From NCBI RefSeq assembly GCF_016772415.1, contig NZ_JAGSGD010000001.1:1054001-1118000 (forward strand): DNA of 64,000 nucleotides, written 5' to 3'. A program made the translations under genes and the position numbers. Under the pieces are notes generated by a model, which was not told the DNA's origin, ran no database searches, and worked only from the letters and a program-made list of their open reading frames with translations. This DNA is from Phenylobacterium glaciei (lineage in GTDB: Bacteria > Pseudomonadota > Alphaproteobacteria > Caulobacterales > Caulobacteraceae). Of the stretch, positions 42,808 through 51,964 are shown piece after piece (the first letter of the stretch is position 1; each line of letters starts with the position of its first letter).

Positions 42808-45168
42808 TCATGGCGCAGGCGTCAGCGTGATGACCGTTTCCGTCGCGGCCTCCACCGCCTGTCGCGAATAGACCAGCGGCACGTACTGCCCCTTCACCCA
42901 CTTGGGAAACAGGTCGCGATAGTGCGGGCTCTCCGGATTGCCCGACTGGCCCGGGGTGTTGATGGTCATGCTGTTGTCCCAGGCGCCGACGTCGAGGACC
43001 ATGCGGAAGGAGGCCCCCGCCACGACCCGGAAGTCGTCGGGCCGCCAGGTCGCCGCCATGGGCGACAGGCTGGTCCCGCCCATCGGGGTCGGGCCGGCCG
43101 CCAGCAACGGCTGGGTCGCTGCATCGGCCAGCGGGGTCAGGGCGTGCTCCAGGCGCGCGTGGTGGAGCTTGCCCCAGGCCCAGGTCTTGGGGTCAGGGCC
43201 CAGCCGTGCGGAGACCTCGTCATAGGCCGCCGTCAGGCTCGCCTTCAACACCGCGTCGCGGGCCTCGGCCGGCAGGGTGGCGTCGGGGTTTTCCAGCAGC
43301 TCCATGACCGCGGCCAGGTCGCCATTGCCGATGACGCCCTGGACGTCCTTGGGCGTCGTGGCGGCCACCACGGCGCGGCCCAGATGCTTGCCGGTCCAGA
43401 CCTCGAACAGGGCCGCGCCGGCGCTGCCCTCGGAGGTGCGGTGATCCCAGCCCCGCAGCAGGGCGAGCGCACGGGTCAGCTTCGGATCATCGGTCTTCAG
43501 CGGAGCCAGCACGGCGATCAACCGGCGCGAGGTGATGTCGTAGGGATCGGTCTGCAGAGCCATGGCGTCGGCCACGGTCAGCTTGGGCTTGGCGGCCAGC
43601 ACCTCGTCCACCCGCAGGAACCGGGCGGGGTTCGACCACTCGAACCCCACCTTGCGCTCGGCCACCGGATAGTCCGCCGGCAGGTTCATCTGGTTGGCCG
43701 AGGCGAACCAGCCCTGCCTGGGATCAGCCTCGCTGGGCAGCTGGTCAGGCGTCAGGAAGCCCTTCCACTCATAGCGCCCGTCGCCCGGCACCGGCATCAG
43801 CCCGTCCCAGTTGGGCCGCGCCGGGACCATGCCGGCCGCCACCCAGCCGATGTGGCCAGAGGTGTCGGCATAGGCCTGATTCTCGGAGGGCGCCCCCCAG
43901 CCGGCCAAGGCCGCCTTGAAGCCCGCCCAATCCTGGGCCTGCATGTAGCCGGTGGAGCCGAAATAGGCCGAGGTCCCCGGCTGGCTCCAGACCGTGCGGA
44001 TGGCGAAGGCCTTGCCGCCCTCCGTCTTCAGCACCGGGCCATGGCGGGTGAAGCGCAGCTCCACAGGGCGGGGGACCGCCTCCCCCTTTACGGGGATGAC
44101 GTCCTTGACCACGGTCATGGGCTCCCAGCCGTCGCCATAGCGGTACTGGTCGGGATCGCTGGGCTTGGTCTCGTAAACGTAGAGGTCTTCCTGATCGACC
44201 GGGAAGATGGTCAGGCCAAAGGCGATCTTGTCGTTGTGGCCGATGGAGACCCCGGGCAGGGCGGGCTCGCCGGCTCCGATCACCGAGAAGCCCGGGGCGT
44301 TCAGGTGCACGATGTAACGCAGGCCCGGCGCGCCATGCTCGCGGTGCGGATCGTTGGCCAGGATCGGTCGCCCCGTGGCGGTGCGGGATCCCGAGACCGT
44401 CCAGTTGTTCGACCCGATCGCCTCGGGCGGAACCTCCAGGGCGGCGCGCTGCTCGGGCGGGCCCGAGAACTTCACCCCGGCCCCGGCCAACTGGTAGTCG
44501 GCCAGGACGTCGGCGGGGATAGAACAGGGATCCAGGCCGTCGGGGACCTTCGTCGTCCACTTCGGCTCGATGAAGCGGTAGAGGCGGGCGGCGGGCAGGC
44601 CAGCCTTGCAGGCGATCTGGGCGCGGCCGACCTCGTTGGGGACGTTGCGGGTCAGGCCGTGGCTGCGGATGCGCACCACGTCTTCGGCGCTCCAGCGGTC
44701 GGGGGTCGAGCCGGCGATCCTGAACTCCAGGGGCAGGGGCCGCTTGCCGGATGCGATTTCGCCGACGAAGGCGTTGACCCCAGCCACCCAGGCGGTGGTG
44801 TTGTCCTGCGCGCCTGGCCCATAGGCCGCCCACTCCTTGGCCATGTCGCCGCGATAGAGGAATAGCCGCGCCGCGCGGTCCTGGGCCACATAGGTCGGTC
44901 CGAAGTCCTTGGAGAGCAGGCCCAGACCTCGCTTGCGCCACAGGTCGATCTGCCAGAGCCGGTCGCGGGCGACGTTGTAGCCCTGCAGGAAGAAGGCGTC
45001 GCGGACGCTGCCGGCATAGATGTGCGCGATGCCCCAGGTGTCGACCCGGATCTCCGCCGGCGCGGCCAGGCCCACGACGCTGCGGCTTTCCTGGGCAGGG
45101 GCGGCGAGCGCGCTCAGGCTGGCGAGGCTGAGCAGCGCTCCCAGAAGCGGGGCGACGATCTTGGGCAT
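42808..45168 (-). CDS. Penicillin acylase family N-terminal-nucleophile hydrolase
   Basis: A 786-residue secreted Ntn-hydrolase of the penicillin/homoserine-lactone acylase family. A signal peptide (SLASLSALAAPA) leads the chain. The alpha chain shows DTWGIAHIYAGSVRDAFFLQ and RDRLWQIDLWR. The beta chain would begin at Ser253 in AIGSNNWTVSG after autocleavage, with the oxyanion Asn near FPVDQEDL and the GGTSLSPM and NSMTINTPGQSGNP motifs at the C terminus. Periplasmic. Substrate (beta-lactam, acyl-homoserine lactone or other amide) cannot be fixed; the absence of luxI/luxR nearby gives no support for quorum quenching. It lies between fdxA and the S4 gene, breaking the usual neighbourhood. Confidence 0.92.
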   Translation of the reverse strand: MPKIVAPLLGALLSLASLSALAAPAQESRSVVGLAAPAEIRVDTWGIAHIYAGSVRDAFFLQGYNVARDRLWQIDLWRKRGLGLLSKDFGPTYVAQDRAARLFLYRGDMAKEWAAYGPGAQDNTTAWVAGVNAFVGEIASGKRPLPLEFRIAGSTPDRWSAEDVVRIRSHGLTRNVPNEVGRAQIACKAGLPAARLYRFIEPKWTTKVPDGLDPCSIPADVLADYQLAGAGVKFSGPPEQRAALEVPPEAIGSNNWTVSGSRTATGRPILANDPHREHGAPGLRYIVHLNAPGFSVIGAGEPALPGVSIGHNDKIAFGLTIFPVDQEDLYVYETKPSDPDQYRYGDGWEPMTVVKDVIPVKGEAVPRPVELRFTRHGPVLKTEGGKAFAIRTVWSQPGTSAYFGSTGYMQAQDWAGFKAALAGWGAPSENQAYADTSGHIGWVAAGMVPARPNWDGLMPVPGDGRYEWKGFLTPDQLPSEADPRQGWFASANQMNLPADYPVAERKVGFEWSNPARFLRVDEVLAAKPKLTVADAMALQTDPYDITSRRLIAVLAPLKTDDPKLTRALALLRGWDHRTSEGSAGAALFEVWTGKHLGRAVVAATTPKDVQGVIGNGDLAAVMELLENPDATLPAEARDAVLKASLTAAYDEVSARLGPDPKTWAWGKLHHARLEHALTPLADAATQPLLAAGPTPMGGTSLSPMAATWRPDDFRVVAGASFRMVLDVGAWDNSMTINTPGQSGNPESPHYRDLFPKWVKGQYVPLVYSRQAVEAATETVITLTPAP

Positions 45169-45267
45169 GGGGTTCTCCGGGGCCGGATTACCAGGCTAGG
45201 GCAATATGGGCTGCATCGACAATGGAAGCCTGCGGGCTAAGCTCGCGCCTATCCTGAGGGGGAAGCC

Positions 45268-45954
45268 ATGGAAAGCCGATCGCACCGCGTCTGGGCGGGC
45301 CTCACAGTCGTGACCGGTCTCGCCACCGTGGCCATCACCGTCGCCTTCCAACGGCTGCCGGAGGTGGCCACCGCCGGGGCGTGCTGGGCGCCGGGCAAGG
45401 TGGTGGACTTCGAGCTGGCCCGCACCCTGGCCGACCTGCTGAAGGTGTTCGGCGCGCCGGGCGACACCTGTCGCGCGCCGATCGTCATCGCCATGGATGC
45501 GGTGAACCACTTCGACGTGAAGGCCTATATCCCCAGCTACACAGCCTTCGAGATCTGCGCGGCGATGTTCCTGGGCTTGAGCTTCCGCAAGCCCCTGGTG
45601 CTGGCCGCCATCGGCGTGGCCTTGGCGGCCCTGGCTGGCGACTACCTGGAAACCGTCACCCTGCTGCGGATCACCCAGAACCCCGAGGGCTCAGTCCAGC
45701 TGCTCGCCTGGTCCACCGCCGGCGCCTGGATCAAGTTCGCCGGGCTGGCGCTCAACGCGTTCCTACTGTCGCGCATCTGCATAGCCTCAGATACCCGCCG
45801 GCCGATCCTGGCCCTGCTGCTGCTGTTGCCGATGGTGGGTACGGCCTTTGCGGCCATCGACAACAGCCGCGCCAACCTGATGACCTTCGCCCTGATCCTG
45901 AGCTGGACGCCGGTCCTGCTGGCGGCGGCGCGCGATCTGGTGCGGAGGAGCTAA
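45268..45954 (+). CDS. Membrane protein of unknown function
   Basis: A 228-residue integral membrane protein with about five to six hydrophobic helices. The first (AGLTVVTGLATVAITVAF) is followed by an extracytoplasmic loop with two cysteines (GACW, GDTCRAP), then FEICAAMFLGLSF, LAAIGVALAALAGDYLETVT and the C-terminal helices. No family recognised. It is on the opposite strand from penicillin acylase, with 99 bp between the starts, and its stop overlaps that of the S4 gene by 4 bp. Confidence 0.7.
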   Translation: MESRSHRVWAGLTVVTGLATVAITVAFQRLPEVATAGACWAPGKVVDFELARTLADLLKVFGAPGDTCRAPIVIAMDAVNHFDVKAYIPSYTAFEICAAMFLGLSFRKPLVLAAIGVALAALAGDYLETVTLLRITQNPEGSVQLLAWSTAGAWIKFAGLALNAFLLSRICIASDTRRPILALLLLLPMVGTAFAAIDNSRANLMTFALILSWTPVLLAAARDLVRRS

Positions 45955-46226
45955 CCCAGGGTCGCATACAGCCCCCGCGCCTCGGCCGGCGGTCCCCGGC
46001 GTTCGCCGAGCTCTTCCACCGCCACGGCGATCAGCTTGCCGCTGACAGCGAAGACCAGCTGATCCCCCACCTTCAGGGGCCGCGCGCACTTGTCGATGCG
46101 GGTCTCGGCGCCGGCGCGGGTCAGGCGGACCTTGCCCTCGTCCAGGAACTTGGCGGCCAGAGAGCGGGTCTTGAAGAACCTCGCCCGCCACAGCCAGACA
46201 TCGGCGCGGCAGCCCGTCTCGCTCAT
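45951..46226 (-). CDS. S4-domain RNA-binding protein (HslR-like)
   Basis: A 91-residue protein with an S4 fold: RADVWLWRARFFKTRSLAAK, then FLDEGKVRLTRAGAETRIDK and VGDQLVFAVSGKLIAVAV. It resembles Hsp15/HslR, which binds stalled 50S subunits carrying peptidyl-tRNA. Its start overlaps the helicase gene's stop (ATGA), coupling the two; the pair is conserved in alphaproteobacteria, so it may help the helicase in RNA handling. Confidence 0.9.
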   Translation of the reverse strand: MSETGCRADVWLWRARFFKTRSLAAKFLDEGKVRLTRAGAETRIDKCARPLKVGDQLVFAVSGKLIAVAVEELGERRGPPAEARGLYATLG

Positions 46227-48748
46227 GGATTGGCGGCCTTCGCTTTACGGCGGCGGCGGGGCCGGCGGGCGGGGACAGGCTTGTCCTTCAGGGCGGCCAG
46301 CGCCGAGAAGGGCGAGCTCGGGGAGGGCGCGCTGGGCTTGACCGTGGGCGCCTCGCCGCGCCGACGCCAGACCATGTCCTCGCCGGGCTTTTCCTTGGTG
46401 GTCGGCGCGAAGCCCAGCGCCCGCAGAATCTCTTTGGTCTCCTGCGCACTCCAGCCCAGCCCCTCGCGGTCGGCATCGGTGAGCTGGCCAGGCTTTCCGG
46501 CCCGCATCAGGTCGTCCATCCGCTCCAGGGCCTCGACCGGTACTGCCAGGCGACCGACGGCGCGCAGCCCGAAGGCGGCGAGCGCGGTGGCGGCAGGGGC
46601 GGGATCGGGCAGGCGGCTGATGGCCTGGGTCGGCGGGCGCCAGGCGCGGTCGGCGAAGCCCTGGACGAAGCTCAGCGCGTCAGGCCGCAGCATGGCCGGC
46701 AGGTAAAGGCTGAAATGGCCCAGCCGGATGCCCAGCCCCTTCAGCGCCCGGCGCTCCACCTGGCTCAGCGCCTTGGCCTCCGCGCGGACCGGCGTGCGGT
46801 CCAGGACCCCGCCGGCTTCGATCAGCCGATAGGCGAGGCCGCGGGCCAGGCCCTTGATCTTTCCCTCCGCCATGCCGGTCTCGAGTTTTCGCAACGCCCC
46901 CAGCCGGCGAACGGCCTCGGCGGCGAGGAAGGCCTCCAGCCGCCGGGTGGCGCGCTCGCGGGCGGCGGGATTGCCCAGCTCTCCCAGTAGCCGTACGCGC
47001 GGCGCGAAGGGCGAGCCGCCGGAAATGGCGCCCGCCGCCTGGCCGCGCCACAGGACCATACCGTCCGGCGTCAGGCTGAAGGCGCCGTCCGCCTCACCGG
47101 CCAATTGGCCCAGCCGCTTGTTGATCTCCGGTCCGACCGCCATCGTGGCCGCGGCACGCAGGGCCTTTTCTTCCAGGATCGAGGCGCCGTGCTCGGCCTC
47201 GAAGGTCACGCCCCGCAGCTTGCCGACATAGTGGCCCTCGACGGTGACCGTGCCGTCCTCTGCGACGCCCGCCAGCATGTCCTCGCGCACCCGCAGACCC
47301 CGCATCAGGGCGCTGGTCCGGCGGTCCACGAAGCGGGCCATCAGCTTCTCGTGCAGGGTGTCGGAGAGCTTGTCCTCCAGCAACCGGGTCTTGGCCTGCC
47401 AGGCGCCAGCGTCTGTCAGCCAATCGGGGCGGTTGGCGACATAGGCCAGGGTTCGCACGCTGGCCAGACGGGCCGACAGGGTGTCGATCTCCCCGTCGTT
47501 GCGGTCCAGGTGCCGGTACTGGCCGGCGATCCAGTCCTCCGGAATCCGCCGGTTGCGGCTGGTGAGATATTCGAAGAAGTCCCGCGTCAGCCGCAGGTGC
47601 TCTTCGTGGCCCACCTTGCGGAAATCCGGGGTCTGGCAGACGTCCCACAGCCGCGCCAGCGAGGGCTTGTCGCGGGCCCGGTCGGCGATGTCGGGATCTG
47701 CGGCCAGCTGGCGCAGGGTCACCTCGTCCAGGCTCTCGGCCGAGGCCTTCAGCACGTCGAAGGTCGGCGGCGCGGCCAGCGACGTCATCAGGTTGGCCAG
47801 GGATGAGAAGTCGAGCTTGGCGTTGCGCCATTCAGCGGCCGCCACCGGCTGGAACAGGTGCTCCTGCACGGCGTCCACCAGATCGGCGTCCATGTCCTCG
47901 CACTCGCCGGTGACGCCGAAGGTGCCGTCGGTGCGGAAGCGCCCGGCCCGGCCGGCGATCTGGCCCACCTCCTGCGGGTGCAGGAACCGTGTCCGCTTGC
48001 CGTCGAACTTGCGCAGGCCGGCGAAGGCCACATGGTCGACGTCCATGTTCAGGCCCATGCCAATGGCGTCGGTGGCCACCAGGAAGTCGACCTCGCCCGA
48101 CTGATAGAGGGCCACCTGGGCGTTGCGGGTGCGGGGGCTCAGCGACCCCATGACCACGGCGGCCCCGCCGCGCTGGCGGCGGATCAGCTCGGCGATGGCG
48201 TAGACTTGGTCGGCGGAGAAGGCGACGACGGCCGAGCGGCGCGGCAGGCGGGTCAGCTTCTTCGGCCCCGCATAGGTCAGGCTGGAGAACCGCTCGCGGG
48301 TGACGATCTCGGCGCTTGGCAGCAGGCGGCGGATCAGCGGCGCCATGGTGCCGGCGCCCATCAGCATGGTCTCGTAGGTTCCCCGCGCGTGCAGCAGGCG
48401 GTGGGTGAAGACGTGGCCGCGCTCCGGGTCGGCGCAGAGCTGGATCTCGTCCACCGCCAGGAACTCCACCTCGCGCGACAGCGGCATGGCCTCGACGGTG
48501 CAGACGAAATAGACGGCCCGCGGCGGGACGATCTTCTCCTCGCCGGTGATCAGGGCCACGCAGCGGGCGCCGCGCGCCTTGACGATACGGTCGTAGATCT
48601 CCCGGGCCAGCAGCCGCAGCGGCAGACCGATCATGCCCGAGGCGTGCCCCAGCATCCGCTCGACGGCGAGGTGGGTCTTGCCGGTGTTTGTCGGCCCCAA
48701 CACCGCCACTAACCTTGGCGGAGGCGCGCCGGTCGGGCGGTGACTCAT
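46223..48748 (-). CDS. SUV3/MgpS-like DExH RNA helicase
   Basis: An 841-residue superfamily-2 helicase of the SUV3-like type. Seen: Walker A VAVLGPTNTGKTHLAVE near residue 15, motif II as FLAVDEIQLCADP, motif VI as HPQEVGQIAGRAGRFRTD, then a long C-terminal region ending in a Pro/Arg/Lys-rich tail (KPVPARRPRRRRKAKA) that looks RNA-binding. Mitochondrial SUV3 works with a degradosome; the bacterial relatives are called MgpS-like. Coupled to the S4 gene downstream. The Lys/Arg tail and the S4 partner suggest a ribosomal or decay substrate. Confidence 0.92.
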   Translation of the reverse strand: MSHRPTGAPPPRLVAVLGPTNTGKTHLAVERMLGHASGMIGLPLRLLAREIYDRIVKARGARCVALITGEEKIVPPRAVYFVCTVEAMPLSREVEFLAVDEIQLCADPERGHVFTHRLLHARGTYETMLMGAGTMAPLIRRLLPSAEIVTRERFSSLTYAGPKKLTRLPRRSAVVAFSADQVYAIAELIRRQRGGAAVVMGSLSPRTRNAQVALYQSGEVDFLVATDAIGMGLNMDVDHVAFAGLRKFDGKRTRFLHPQEVGQIAGRAGRFRTDGTFGVTGECEDMDADLVDAVQEHLFQPVAAAEWRNAKLDFSSLANLMTSLAAPPTFDVLKASAESLDEVTLRQLAADPDIADRARDKPSLARLWDVCQTPDFRKVGHEEHLRLTRDFFEYLTSRNRRIPEDWIAGQYRHLDRNDGEIDTLSARLASVRTLAYVANRPDWLTDAGAWQAKTRLLEDKLSDTLHEKLMARFVDRRTSALMRGLRVREDMLAGVAEDGTVTVEGHYVGKLRGVTFEAEHGASILEEKALRAAATMAVGPEINKRLGQLAGEADGAFSLTPDGMVLWRGQAAGAISGGSPFAPRVRLLGELGNPAARERATRRLEAFLAAEAVRRLGALRKLETGMAEGKIKGLARGLAYRLIEAGGVLDRTPVRAEAKALSQVERRALKGLGIRLGHFSLYLPAMLRPDALSFVQGFADRAWRPPTQAISRLPDPAPAATALAAFGLRAVGRLAVPVEALERMDDLMRAGKPGQLTDADREGLGWSAQETKEILRALGFAPTTKEKPGEDMVWRRRGEAPTVKPSAPSPSSPFSALAALKDKPVPARRPRRRRKAKAANP

Positions 48749-48820
48749 GATCCCAAGTTGGGGTGGGAATCATGACGGGGCAAGCGGCGCCGGTGCGTCT
48801 GCGACATGAAAGCCGCATTC

Positions 48821-48940
48821 CGCCTCTCCCCCGGGCTTTTCGGGGGGAGAGGGTAGGGTGAGGGGGGCGTTCCGGCCAGGTGGTGAGGGGCGGCGCGATC
48901 CCCTCACCCTGCCCTCTCCCCTTGAAAGGGGAGAGGAGGA
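48821..48940. repeat. Composite palindromic (REP-like) element
   Basis: The 200-bp gap 48749-48948 contains two hairpins: CCTCTCCCCC...GGGGGGAGAGG (48823-48853) and CCTCTCCCC-TTGAAA-GGGGAGAGG (48913-48936), with GGGTGAGGGG and CCCCTCACCC between them also complementary. This nested inverted design is like REP/BIME elements and also follows the exporter operon's last stop, so it may end that transcript. Confidence 0.75.
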
Positions 48941-48948
48941 ACGCGACC

Positions 48949-50082
48949 CTAATCCAATGTCCGCCGATAGCGGGCCATGGCCAGCGCCGTGACCACGCAG
49001 ACGAAGGCCAGCAGGGCCAGCAGTTCGCGCCACATGTCGCCCAGGCTCTGCCCCTTCAGCAGGGCGCCGCGCACCACCCGCAGAAAATGGGTGACCGGGA
49101 TCACCTCCCCCAGCGCCTGGGCCCAGCCCGGCATGCCGCGGAAGGGGAACATGAAGCCCGAGAGCAGGATCGAGGGCAGGATGTAGAAGAAGCTCATCTG
49201 CATGGCCTGAAGCTGCGACTGCGCCGCCGTGGAAATCAGGAAGCCGAGGGCGAGCGACCCCACGATGAACAGGCCGATCCCCAAGGCGAGACCGATCCAG
49301 CCCCCCAGCATCGGCACATGGAACAGCAGCTTGGCGATGGTCAGGATGATGACGGTCTGGGCGAGGCCCACCAGGACGTAGGGCGCGAGCTTGCCGATCA
49401 TCACCTCGATCGGTTCCACAGGCGTGGCCAGCAGGCTTTCCATGGTGCCGCGCTCAGTCTCGCGGGTGACGCTGAGCGAGGTCATCATGACCAGCGTCAT
49501 GGAGAGGATGACGCCCAGCAGGCCCGGCACGATGTTGTAGGCGGTGACGGCCTCCGGGTTGTAGCGGCGGTGGACCACCACCTCGAAGGCGGGCTTGGCC
49601 TGCAGCCTGGGGGCCAGGGCGCCCTTCAGGTCGCCCGCCAGGGCCTGGGTCGGCAGGGCGGCCAGGGCCGCGACGGCCGGGCCGGTCGCCGAGGGATCGG
49701 TGGCGTCGGCCTCCACCAGGATCTGGGCCTTGTCGCCGCGCGCCACCCGCCGGGTGAAGTCGCCGGGAATGGTGATGGCGAACTGCACCTCGCCGCGCCG
49801 GATCAGTTCGTCCAGCTCGGATGGACTGCGAGCCTGGGCCACGAGGTCGAAGTAGGCGCTGTTCCTCAGACCCGACAGGATCGAGCGGGCGAAGACGCTG
49901 TCCTCCTGCACCAGCAAGGCGGTGGGCAGGTGCCGGGGCTCGGAATTGATGGCGTAGCCGAACAGCAGCAGCTGGATCACCGGCAGGGCCAGGATCATGG
50001 CGTAGGTCAGGCGGTCGCGGGTGAGCTGCTTGAACTCCTTGATCAGGACCGCCCAGACCCGCGTCGCGGAAAACCCATTCAT
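48949..50082 (-). CDS. ABC-2 type transporter permease (YhhJ/YbhS-like)
   Basis: A 377-residue ABC-2 permease with an N-terminal membrane helix, a large periplasmic domain (residues ~45-170) and five C-terminal helices; the signature SVTRETERGTMESLLATPVE and the late FPFRGMPGWAQALGEVIPVTHF are present. It is the last gene of an exporter operon (TetR, HlyD, ATPase, permease) with ATGA overlap to the ATPase. The usual YbhFSR system has two permease genes (YbhR and YbhS), but only one is seen here, so it must act as homodimer. Export of drugs or xenobiotics is expected. Confidence 0.92.
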   Translation of the reverse strand: MNGFSATRVWAVLIKEFKQLTRDRLTYAMILALPVIQLLLFGYAINSEPRHLPTALLVQEDSVFARSILSGLRNSAYFDLVAQARSPSELDELIRRGEVQFAITIPGDFTRRVARGDKAQILVEADATDPSATGPAVAALAALPTQALAGDLKGALAPRLQAKPAFEVVVHRRYNPEAVTAYNIVPGLLGVILSMTLVMMTSLSVTRETERGTMESLLATPVEPIEVMIGKLAPYVLVGLAQTVIILTIAKLLFHVPMLGGWIGLALGIGLFIVGSLALGFLISTAAQSQLQAMQMSFFYILPSILLSGFMFPFRGMPGWAQALGEVIPVTHFLRVVRGALLKGQSLGDMWRELLALLAFVCVVTALAMARYRRTLD

Positions 50083-50996
50083 CGGAAATTGTCCTCGGCG
50101 CCGTCCATCAGCTGGATGAAGACGTCCTCCAGGGTCGGCTCAACCTGCGTCCAGCGGAAGGGTTCGCGGCGGTACGGGGCGATAGCGGCCTCGATGGCGG
50201 CGCGGTCAGTGCCGCTGACATGCAGGGAGGCGCCGAAGGGGGCGGCCATCTCGACGCCGGGCCGCCCTGCGATCTCAGCCGACAGCCGGTCGATCCCCGG
50301 CCCCTCGCCGTTGAAGGTCACCAGGTGCGAGCCCGCGATCACCTCGCCCGCCGTGCCGCGCGCGATCAGCTTGCCGTAGGCGATGTAAGCGATCTCATGG
50401 CACCGCTCGGCCTCGTCCATGTAGTGGGTGGAAACCAGGACGGTCAGGCCCTCGGCGCTGAGTGCGTGGATCTCGTCCCAGAAGGTGCGGCGGGCCTTCG
50501 GATCGACGCCCGCGGTGGGCTCGTCCAGCAGCAGCAGCTTGGGCTCGTGCAGGGTGGCGGTGGCCAGGGCCAGGCGCTGCTTCCAGCCGCCCGACAGCGT
50601 GCCGGCCAACTGGTTTCGCCGCTCGATCAGGCCCAGGCGCTCCAGGGCGTGAGCCACCCTTTCCTTGCGGCGATCCAGGTCGTGGACGCGGGCGGAGAAC
50701 ATCAGGTTCTCCTCCAGGGTCAGATCCTCGTAGAGCGAGAACTTCTGGGTCATGTAGCCGGCCTGGCGTTTGATGGCGCCCGCCTGACTGATGATGTCCA
50801 GTCCCAGGCAGGTCCCGTCGCCGCTATCTGGGGTCAGCAGGCCGCACAGCATCCGCAGGGTGGTGGTCTTGCCTGAGCCGTTGGGGCCGAGGAAGCCGCA
50901 GATGCGGCCCGCCTCGACCTGCAGGGAGACGTCTTGCACCACGTGCTTGTCGCCAAAGCTCTTGTTCAGGCCATGGACGTCGATGGCCAGTGTCAC
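50079..50996 (-). CDS. ABC transporter ATP-binding protein
   Basis: A 305-residue ABC ATPase: Walker A GPNGSGKTTTLRMLCGLL near residue 40, signature TLSGGWKQRLALATATLHEP near 135, Walker B LLLLDEPTAGVDPKARR near 160, and a switch His in STHYMDE. It starts with GTG at 50996, overlapping HlyD's stop (GTGA), and ends by overlapping the permease start; a longer reading from 51302 is a shadow within hlyD. It powers the YbhF-like exporter. Confidence 0.93.
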   Translation of the reverse strand: MTLAIDVHGLNKSFGDKHVVQDVSLQVEAGRICGFLGPNGSGKTTTLRMLCGLLTPDSGDGTCLGLDIISQAGAIKRQAGYMTQKFSLYEDLTLEENLMFSARVHDLDRRKERVAHALERLGLIERRNQLAGTLSGGWKQRLALATATLHEPKLLLLDEPTAGVDPKARRTFWDEIHALSAEGLTVLVSTHYMDEAERCHEIAYIAYGKLIARGTAGEVIAGSHLVTFNGEGPGIDRLSAEIAGRPGVEMAAPFGASLHVSGTDRAAIEAAIAPYRREPFRWTQVEPTLEDVFIQLMDGAEDNFR

Positions 50997-51964
50997 CGGA
51001 CCGGCTCCAGGGGCGTCACGTCCACCGGCTGGCCGGGATTGAGCCGGGCGGAGGGCCGGGCTTCCACCAGGTAGACCAGCCGGTCGCGGGCCTCGCGGCT
51101 GTAGATTATCGGCGGGGTGAACTCCGGGCGCGGGCTGACGAAGGTGATCTTGGCGCTCAGACCCTTGGCGCAGCCGTCGCAGGCGAAGCGCACGACCCGT
51201 CCGATCCGGTAGGCCGAAAGGCTTTGTTCCGGAATGAAGAACCGCAGCTTGATGCGGTCGTCGGGCAGCAGGGACAGGACGGGCTGGTTGGCGATGGACC
51301 ACTCCCCTTGCTGGAAGAACACGTCCTCCACCCGTCCATCGGAGGGGGCGACGGGGGCGAGGTCGGAGAGCCGGGCGTCGGCAGCCGACAAGCCCGCCTG
51401 CGCCTGGGCCACCCGGCTGTCGGCGGCCTGGACCTGACCTTCGCGGGCGCCCAGGGTCGCGGCGTCCCGCTGCCGGCGGGCGGCGGCGAGTTGGGCGTTG
51501 GCGGTCTGCAGGGCGGCGCGGGCGTCGTCCAGGCGGGCGGGCGCATAGATGCCCTTGCGGACCAGGGGCGCGACCCGGCGCATGTCGGCCGCCGCGTCCT
51601 GGGCACGGGCCTGGGCGGCGGCGATATTGGCGTCATAGACCGCCAGCTCGAGGGGGCGCAGACCCTTGCGGGCGTCCTGCGCCTGGGCCTGCGCGGCGCC
51701 CACCTCGGCCTGGGCCTGCTGGCGCTGGGCGGCGAGCTGCTTGGGATCGACCACGAACAGCCGGTCGCCGGCCTTCACCCGGTCGCCGCGCTGCACATAG
51801 ATCTGAGCTACGGCGCCGGAGACGGGTGCGGCAAGATAGAGCGCTTCGCCCTCGACATAGCCGGTGAGCGCATGGGAGCGGTTCAGGCGAGGAACCAGGA
51901 CCAGGGCGGCGATCAGGGAAGCGGTCAGCAGCAGCAGGACGATGACGAGCAGGCGTTGTTTCAT
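50993..51964 (-). CDS. HlyD-family membrane fusion protein (YbhG-like)
   Basis: A 323-residue periplasmic adaptor. The N terminus is one membrane helix (LLVIVLLLLTASLIAALVLV); a lipoyl half (EALYLAAPVSGAVAQIYVQR, GDRVKAGDRLFVVDP), a long alanine/glutamine-rich coiled-coil hairpin (residues ~85-210), the other lipoyl half (DGRVEDVFFQQGEWSIANQP) and a beta-barrel end. It would link the ABC permease to an outer-membrane TolC-type channel, which is not in the window. ATGA overlap with tetR. Confidence 0.92.
   Translation of the reverse strand: MKQRLLVIVLLLLTASLIAALVLVPRLNRSHALTGYVEGEALYLAAPVSGAVAQIYVQRGDRVKAGDRLFVVDPKQLAAQRQQAQAEVGAAQAQAQDARKGLRPLELAVYDANIAAAQARAQDAAADMRRVAPLVRKGIYAPARLDDARAALQTANAQLAAARRQRDAATLGAREGQVQAADSRVAQAQAGLSAADARLSDLAPVAPSDGRVEDVFFQQGEWSIANQPVLSLLPDDRIKLRFFIPEQSLSAYRIGRVVRFACDGCAKGLSAKITFVSPRPEFTPPIIYSREARDRLVYLVEARPSARLNPGQPVDVTPLEPVR

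Noticed and set aside
42922-44865. Long plus-strand frame opposite penicillin acylase
   Set aside because: Composition is Gly/Arg/His-heavy, typical of an antisense frame in GC-rich DNA; the minus-strand protein has full family motifs.
50079-51302. A 407-residue start for the ABC ATPase
   Set aside because: The first 102 residues lie inside hlyD in another frame; the GTGA overlap at 50996 gives a normal ATPase.
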